This document shows positions 47,641 to 64,000 of a stretch of DNA of 64,000 nucleotides, piece by piece (positions within the stretch are counted from its first letter, which is position 1; every line of letters starts with the position of its first letter). The position numbers and the translations under genes are program-made. Source of the DNA: Pempheris klunzingeri (taxonomy: Eukaryota; Chordata; Actinopteri; Acropomatiformes; Pempheridae); assembly GCF_042242105.1 (NCBI RefSeq), contig NC_092019.1, positions 22,248,828 through 22,312,827 on the forward strand, given 5' to 3'. The notes beneath the pieces were generated by a model. It worked only from the letters and a program-made list of their open reading frames with translations. It was not told the origin of the DNA and made no database searches.

Positions 47641-48246
47641 AAAACCTCTTCAGTGTGAGTCTGAGAATGCTACACTAGTTAAATACCTCTGTGCTGTTTA
47701 ATAGAGAGGTATTGTACCCATTGTTTACGAGCTGTTCCAGATACTTCTCTACCCTGACATGAAGAAAGCTCTCTCGAGTTTGCCTCAGCGTGAAATGCTT
47801 CCATCGGCAGCTGCTTTCAGTATCAGCCATCAAAACCTCGGTTGAAACCTTGTATACAGAGCCTTTGAAATAAAGCCAAGCTGGCGATCAACTGAGCCTG
47901 GACTGTCTGCTCTGTAAATACAAATAGAGGCAGAGAGAGAAAAGTGGACTTATCTTGCAGCTCATCCTCTCTGTGCACATTCAGGCAGGCTGAAAATTGA
48001 GCGTTTCTGCCAAAAAAGTTGATGCATCGCTTTTAAAAGGACAGGCAGCAGTGGGCTGAAAATGACTATCTAAGATCTGAGTTTGTTGCATTACTGCTGA
48101 AAGAATATTTTCTCAGTAACCTTTTTCATGTTGTCTGTCGTTTCCTATGCTGCCTTTCTCCAAAATCCACAATTACCCTGTAACACTTGCCTGCTTTTAA
48201 AAAAAAACCCTTTTTCTCTCTCTCGCTCTCTCTTTCAGATCCAGAG

Positions 48247-59686
<11,440 letters not shown>

Positions 59687-61453
59687 GTAGGAATTTTTCA
59701 TTCTTATCCTGTCCATAGTATCCGAATCCTCCTACACCACAGTAGTTAATTAGTTATGTTTTTACCGCGTCATGTCCATACAAGTACCCAGCACATACAG
59801 ACTTGCACATGCAAACATGCAGTTTCTGTGGTGAAACATTTGTCTGACACAAACCTCTGACATTTCTCATTTTAAAACTTCCACAAACAAGGTCCCCTTA
59901 CGTTTAAATGTTTTTTTTTAAACCCATTTATCTAGAAATGAAAGACATTTTACGACAAAAAACTGCAGCCCATCATGTAATTATTCATAATAAAACACAG
60001 CTCTAAAAAATAAACAACCTGTAGTCTTCAGGGGAACATTCAATCTGTCTGTTCCTGTAGCTAATGATGATGATGTACCTACACACACAGACATCTTTTA
60101 TCTTTTAATTAAATTCTGGGCTTGGCAACACTGTGCGGCAGATGCAATGCATGCTGGGACCACAAGAGGGCAGCAGTAGCTTAAAAAACAGACAAGTGGC
60201 TTTGGTTCAAATCCCAGCACCAGGGAGAGTTTGACCTCTCGGGAAAAGGAAACTCCTAATATGTCCAATTGCTGTGAGAAACGAGATTATAGTTTAACTG
60301 TATTTGAAGTTGTAAACTCAATTAAAGAAGTTAAAGAAATGAGTTTTCATATCTAATATTAGAACGCATGCATATTGCAGGACTGGCAGCATTTCCCCCC
60401 CAGTTCCTCACCAACCCACCATATGAGGAACATCACTTTTCTATCCCAGAGTATTGCGCAAATCCTTCTTTCATGAATCAAAGCGCTGAGAGAGAAGATT
60501 TAGACTATTTAATTTGCTCACAAGCATCATTAGCGAGGCGGCATTTCCCACTCATGTCATCCAAACTAACCCCCTCATGTGTACAGTTAATTTTAATTCC
60601 AAATATTTAATGGAAACTGTGTACTCTTATTCATCTGTTGCTAATCATTTTTGCTATCCCTCTGTCCTCCGCTAAGACTTAAGGAGGATTTGAAAGAGGA
60701 GAGGGTTAATAGTCACCCTGCAGGTATGAATATAATCAGGTGTGGACTTTTCTCCTCACTTACCCCAGTCCTACACGCAGTGCTGTTATAACTTAAGTTC
60801 TTATTACTATGAGGGTAAAACAGTATGAGTTTGCAGCAGGTTATTTCTGAAAATGATCTAATGTGCTTAGTCAGCCTTCCCTGGAAAAAATGAAGGGTCA
60901 AAACATCTACTAGTGCAGCCATTTTATCTGAAGCCTGGCGGTGGTGATGAATACATTACTGTTGCAGGATGCCTCACCCTCTTGCACAGTTATGTCACCA
61001 CATTAGGAATTGGCCAGATATTGAATCATACGCTCGCAACAGTCGTTGGAAGGCTCACAACACTGCACAGTTACTCTGATGAATTAGGCATGGACCTATA
61101 CTAGCTTTTCACAAGCCAAATACTGTCCATACACACTCACACACACTTGGGCATGCACACGCAATACGCAACGCTAAACTCCATATATAGTTTTATGCAA
61201 GTAATCCCATAAATTGCTGTTAAAAAAAACTTTCCAAATGTCACGTACAGATTTGACAAACACATAATTAACAAAGCAGCAGAGAACACTGTTTCCTCAA
61301 ATAGAAATTTCCATCCACTGTCACAGTGTTGACCTCCTTCTGGCTCTGCTCTCTCTCTCCACTCCATGTGCCATCACCACCCACTTACTGCCTCCTCAGC
61401 GGGAGAAAGGTTAATACCCTGCTCCTGTCTGTGTCTGCGTGTGTCTGCTTTAC

Positions 61454-61489
<36 letters not shown>

Positions 61490-64000
61490 CACACATATAT
61501 ATGCAGTAGGATCGCATCTCTACTTTCTGTTTTCTCCAAGTGCATTATAGCAAAACCATTGGTACACAGTACATAGTGAACACAAACAGGCAGGCAGCAA
61601 ACAGCCAGGACGTAATCACCACTTTGTATATGTGTATATATGCACAGTGCAAATACATATGTCTATGTACATATACTCTGTATTGTATTTTCAGATTATT
61701 CTATCTAATAATCAGTCTGATTATTGAGATGATTAAGATGCCGTAGAAACGCTAACTACAGGGTGGCATTATTCTATATTTTTCTCATCTTTCTTTCCAA
61801 AACCAACAGTGCATTAATTCATCTTCCAAATCAAAATTGATACGTCCATGTAAAACAAAAGAAGAACTGTCAGTGAGATAAAAGTGTGCACGTATGGGTA
61901 TGTGTTTTTCTGCAGATACTTTTTAACCTACAGCAGCCCTGGGCAGTAATGAGCAAACGCCGCTCAAAGAGAAATACAAACTGCATTTGTCAGAGCCTAA
62001 TTGAAATAGAGGATTAAAGCATAGTGTGTTTGGTGCACTAGGAAGTATTTACAGCAGCAGCACAGTGTATGCCGGTTTGACTCAAAATGAACTGCGGCGC
62101 CCATGTTCATTGTAATAAAGGCAAATGAAGGCTCACTGGCGTGTTTTTAATAATAATTTTTTTTTTTTTTTTACAACAACTGAGCTCATTGAGGGATAAG
62201 CTTTATTAGGCTTTGGTGACAGACAAAAGACAAATTATTGCCACTCTCAACCTTAAAGAGATTGGTTGTATCGGTGGGACTTCAGCTGTGCTTTGAACTT
62301 TTCATGCGTGTTATCTGTACAGTATCACATGATGGCAAAACATACAAGCAGGGAAACCGTGTGTAAGCAGGCGCTGTGAGCGTTGAGCTGAAGTGAGCCT
62401 TACACGTGCTAATGATGGATTTCTAAAGGTGACTATTGATCAATAATCAGTGACTATTGATGTTTCAGCCGTCAAAAAAATTCAGATAGTGATGTAGCTG
62501 ATGATATTCCTTTTACATAGCTACTATACAATCTTAAAAAATACACTATTGGTCATCAGTTGTGCTCTATTGACAGAATATTTCCAGAACAATGAACTTA
62601 TTATTCTTAACTCCACTCCACCCTGATACTCAGGCCTGATATAATAACTGCTGTTCTATTGAAAACAAGGTAGTATGTAGAGTGCTGCTGCTGGACAATT
62701 GAAGTTAGAGCTTTTTACTTCATGATGAACATTTGTGCTCCTATAAATTGTTGTCATTTAACACCACTGGCTCTGTAATGCATACATGATGCACGAGTTT
62801 TCATCTTGTTAAACAGCCACCATGCATCGATTTTTAAATACTCTTTGACCAAAGCCGCATCTCTGCACGAAACATATGACCCGTATGATGGTACGGTATC
62901 TGGCAGTATGGAAAAACCTCACGTCTACAGTTTATCAGTGTCTTGGGAATTGAAACAGTCAGACTGATTTTACACAATATATTTTCAGAGCATATTCAGA
63001 GCAACATATCAGAGCGTTTTCACAATGATTTGGATTGCTCCCTGAATAAAAATGTGCTCTGCAGGTGGAGGACAATGTAAGCTGGCAGTTTTGTTAAAAA
63101 GGGGACATTCAACACTGTATTTTCCCTCTAACACATCTGCCAGGAGGAAAACAGGCCATTATCCTGAAGGATGCCCAGTGTGCAAACTGCAGACACACAG
63201 ATATACAGTACGAGGCCCTCATTAAAGCGGCTCAGCAACATGCTACAGCACTCGGGTCTCCATTGCATCTTTTCCATGCCCTGTCTCTTCTCTGAATGTG
63301 GCATTGGCCACCATGGGGGTTGTTAACACTGCACTACCCGATGCTGGTGCGTCTTGCCAGTGTTGGCTGCAGGCTTATGGAGCGAAACAGCACATAAAGT
63401 TCACGGCTGAATAATTGATAGCGCGTTGGATGGGTCACAGGGTGGCAGAGAGGATGAGGAGGTGGAAGTGGAAGGCAAATGCCAGCAGATGATCACTACA
63501 CTCACCTCAGCCTGTGAGGGCTTGTTAGCAGCTGGATCGGAATAGCTCTCTGCTACATGGAGATATGCAGATAATGAGATTTGGGTAATGAACCAGGCTT
63601 ATATAATAGTCATATTCCATCGCCTAACTACAGAGGATTTTTAATTTAGACTGGAGAAATAATGATCTTCTTTTCAATTGCTGCAATAAGTAATTTTCAA
63701 AAGGGAACTTTAACACTAACATTACATTGAAACGAGAGCGCTTACACAGGAACTGCAAAAACATGACCATAAAATGGATGAAAAGTGTAGTCAATAACCT
63801 AAATAAGCTACATTGAAAATAGCTAAAAGTACCGTTGGCACCGCAGTGTCTTTCTATTGTTTTCTTAGATAATGAGCTGCCAACCTTTTTAGTTATGACT
63901 TTCCTTTCCTCAAAGGATTCCTCAACATCAAATGACGTCGACAGATGTATTCAAAAACTCGTTTTAACGGAGGGTGCAAATGAAAACCAGCTGTGTGATC
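59687..64000. other. Start of a long gabbr1 intron, runs off the window
   Basis: No exon matching the start of the GABBR1 extracellular ligand-binding domain was found here, so the intron after the microexon is at least 4.3 kb. A GT microsatellite lies at about 61458-61485 and a T run at about 62159-62173. In mammals the promoter for the short GABBR1b form lies in this part of the gene; I saw no alternative first exon that I could support. Confidence 0.55.

Overview
The window is vertebrate nuclear DNA, almost certainly from a teleost and probably a spiny-rayed fish. It has short GT-AG introns, many CA/GT microsatellites and dense small DNA-transposon relics of types common in fish genomes. 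Six protein-coding loci can be supported. No tRNA, rRNA, CRISPR array or bacterial-type operon was seen. All gene models were read by eye from splice sites, reading-frame continuity and remembered protein families; no search was run.

Layout. 1-5 kb: no recognisable gene, but a 22-bp minisatellite, a CpG-rich block and a 1.27-kb CA-rich array. 5.3-10.2 kb (minus): ppt2, a lysosomal thioesterase, complete in eight coding exons. 11.3-25.6 kb (plus): dhx16, the DEAH-box spliceosomal helicase, complete in twenty coding exons and divergently oriented to ppt2. 28.1-29.6 kb (plus): a membrane-anchored RING-finger protein of the RNF183/RNF223/RNF225 type in one coding exon. 31.1-32.3 kb (plus): an unrecognised two-exon gene candidate of 252 residues. 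34.4-37.4 kb (plus): mgat1, Golgi GlcNAc-transferase I, with its coding sequence split by one intron. 38.0-44.2 kb (plus): sh3bp5l, a coiled-coil Rab11 exchange-factor family member. 44.7-64 kb (plus): the 5' part of gabbr1, the GABA-B receptor subunit 1. It covers the signal peptide, both sushi domains and an 18-nt microexon; the rest lies beyond the window.

The genes do not form one pathway. PPT2, DHX16 and GABBR1 all lie in the human MHC region on chromosome 6p, so the block looks like a fish counterpart of that region, with mgat1 and sh3bp5l (elsewhere in human) inserted or retained. The large gabbr1 introns and the gaps between genes carry nested transposons: a decayed Tc1-like element split by an L2-like fragment, several hAT-type non-autonomous elements, and a foldback MITE with TA target duplications.

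The most interesting items are the unrecognised gene at 31.1 kb, the intron in mgat1, the two-variant 17-bp minisatellite in ppt2 intron 1, the CA array with higher-order structure, and the candidate TATA/CRE promoter of gabbr1.
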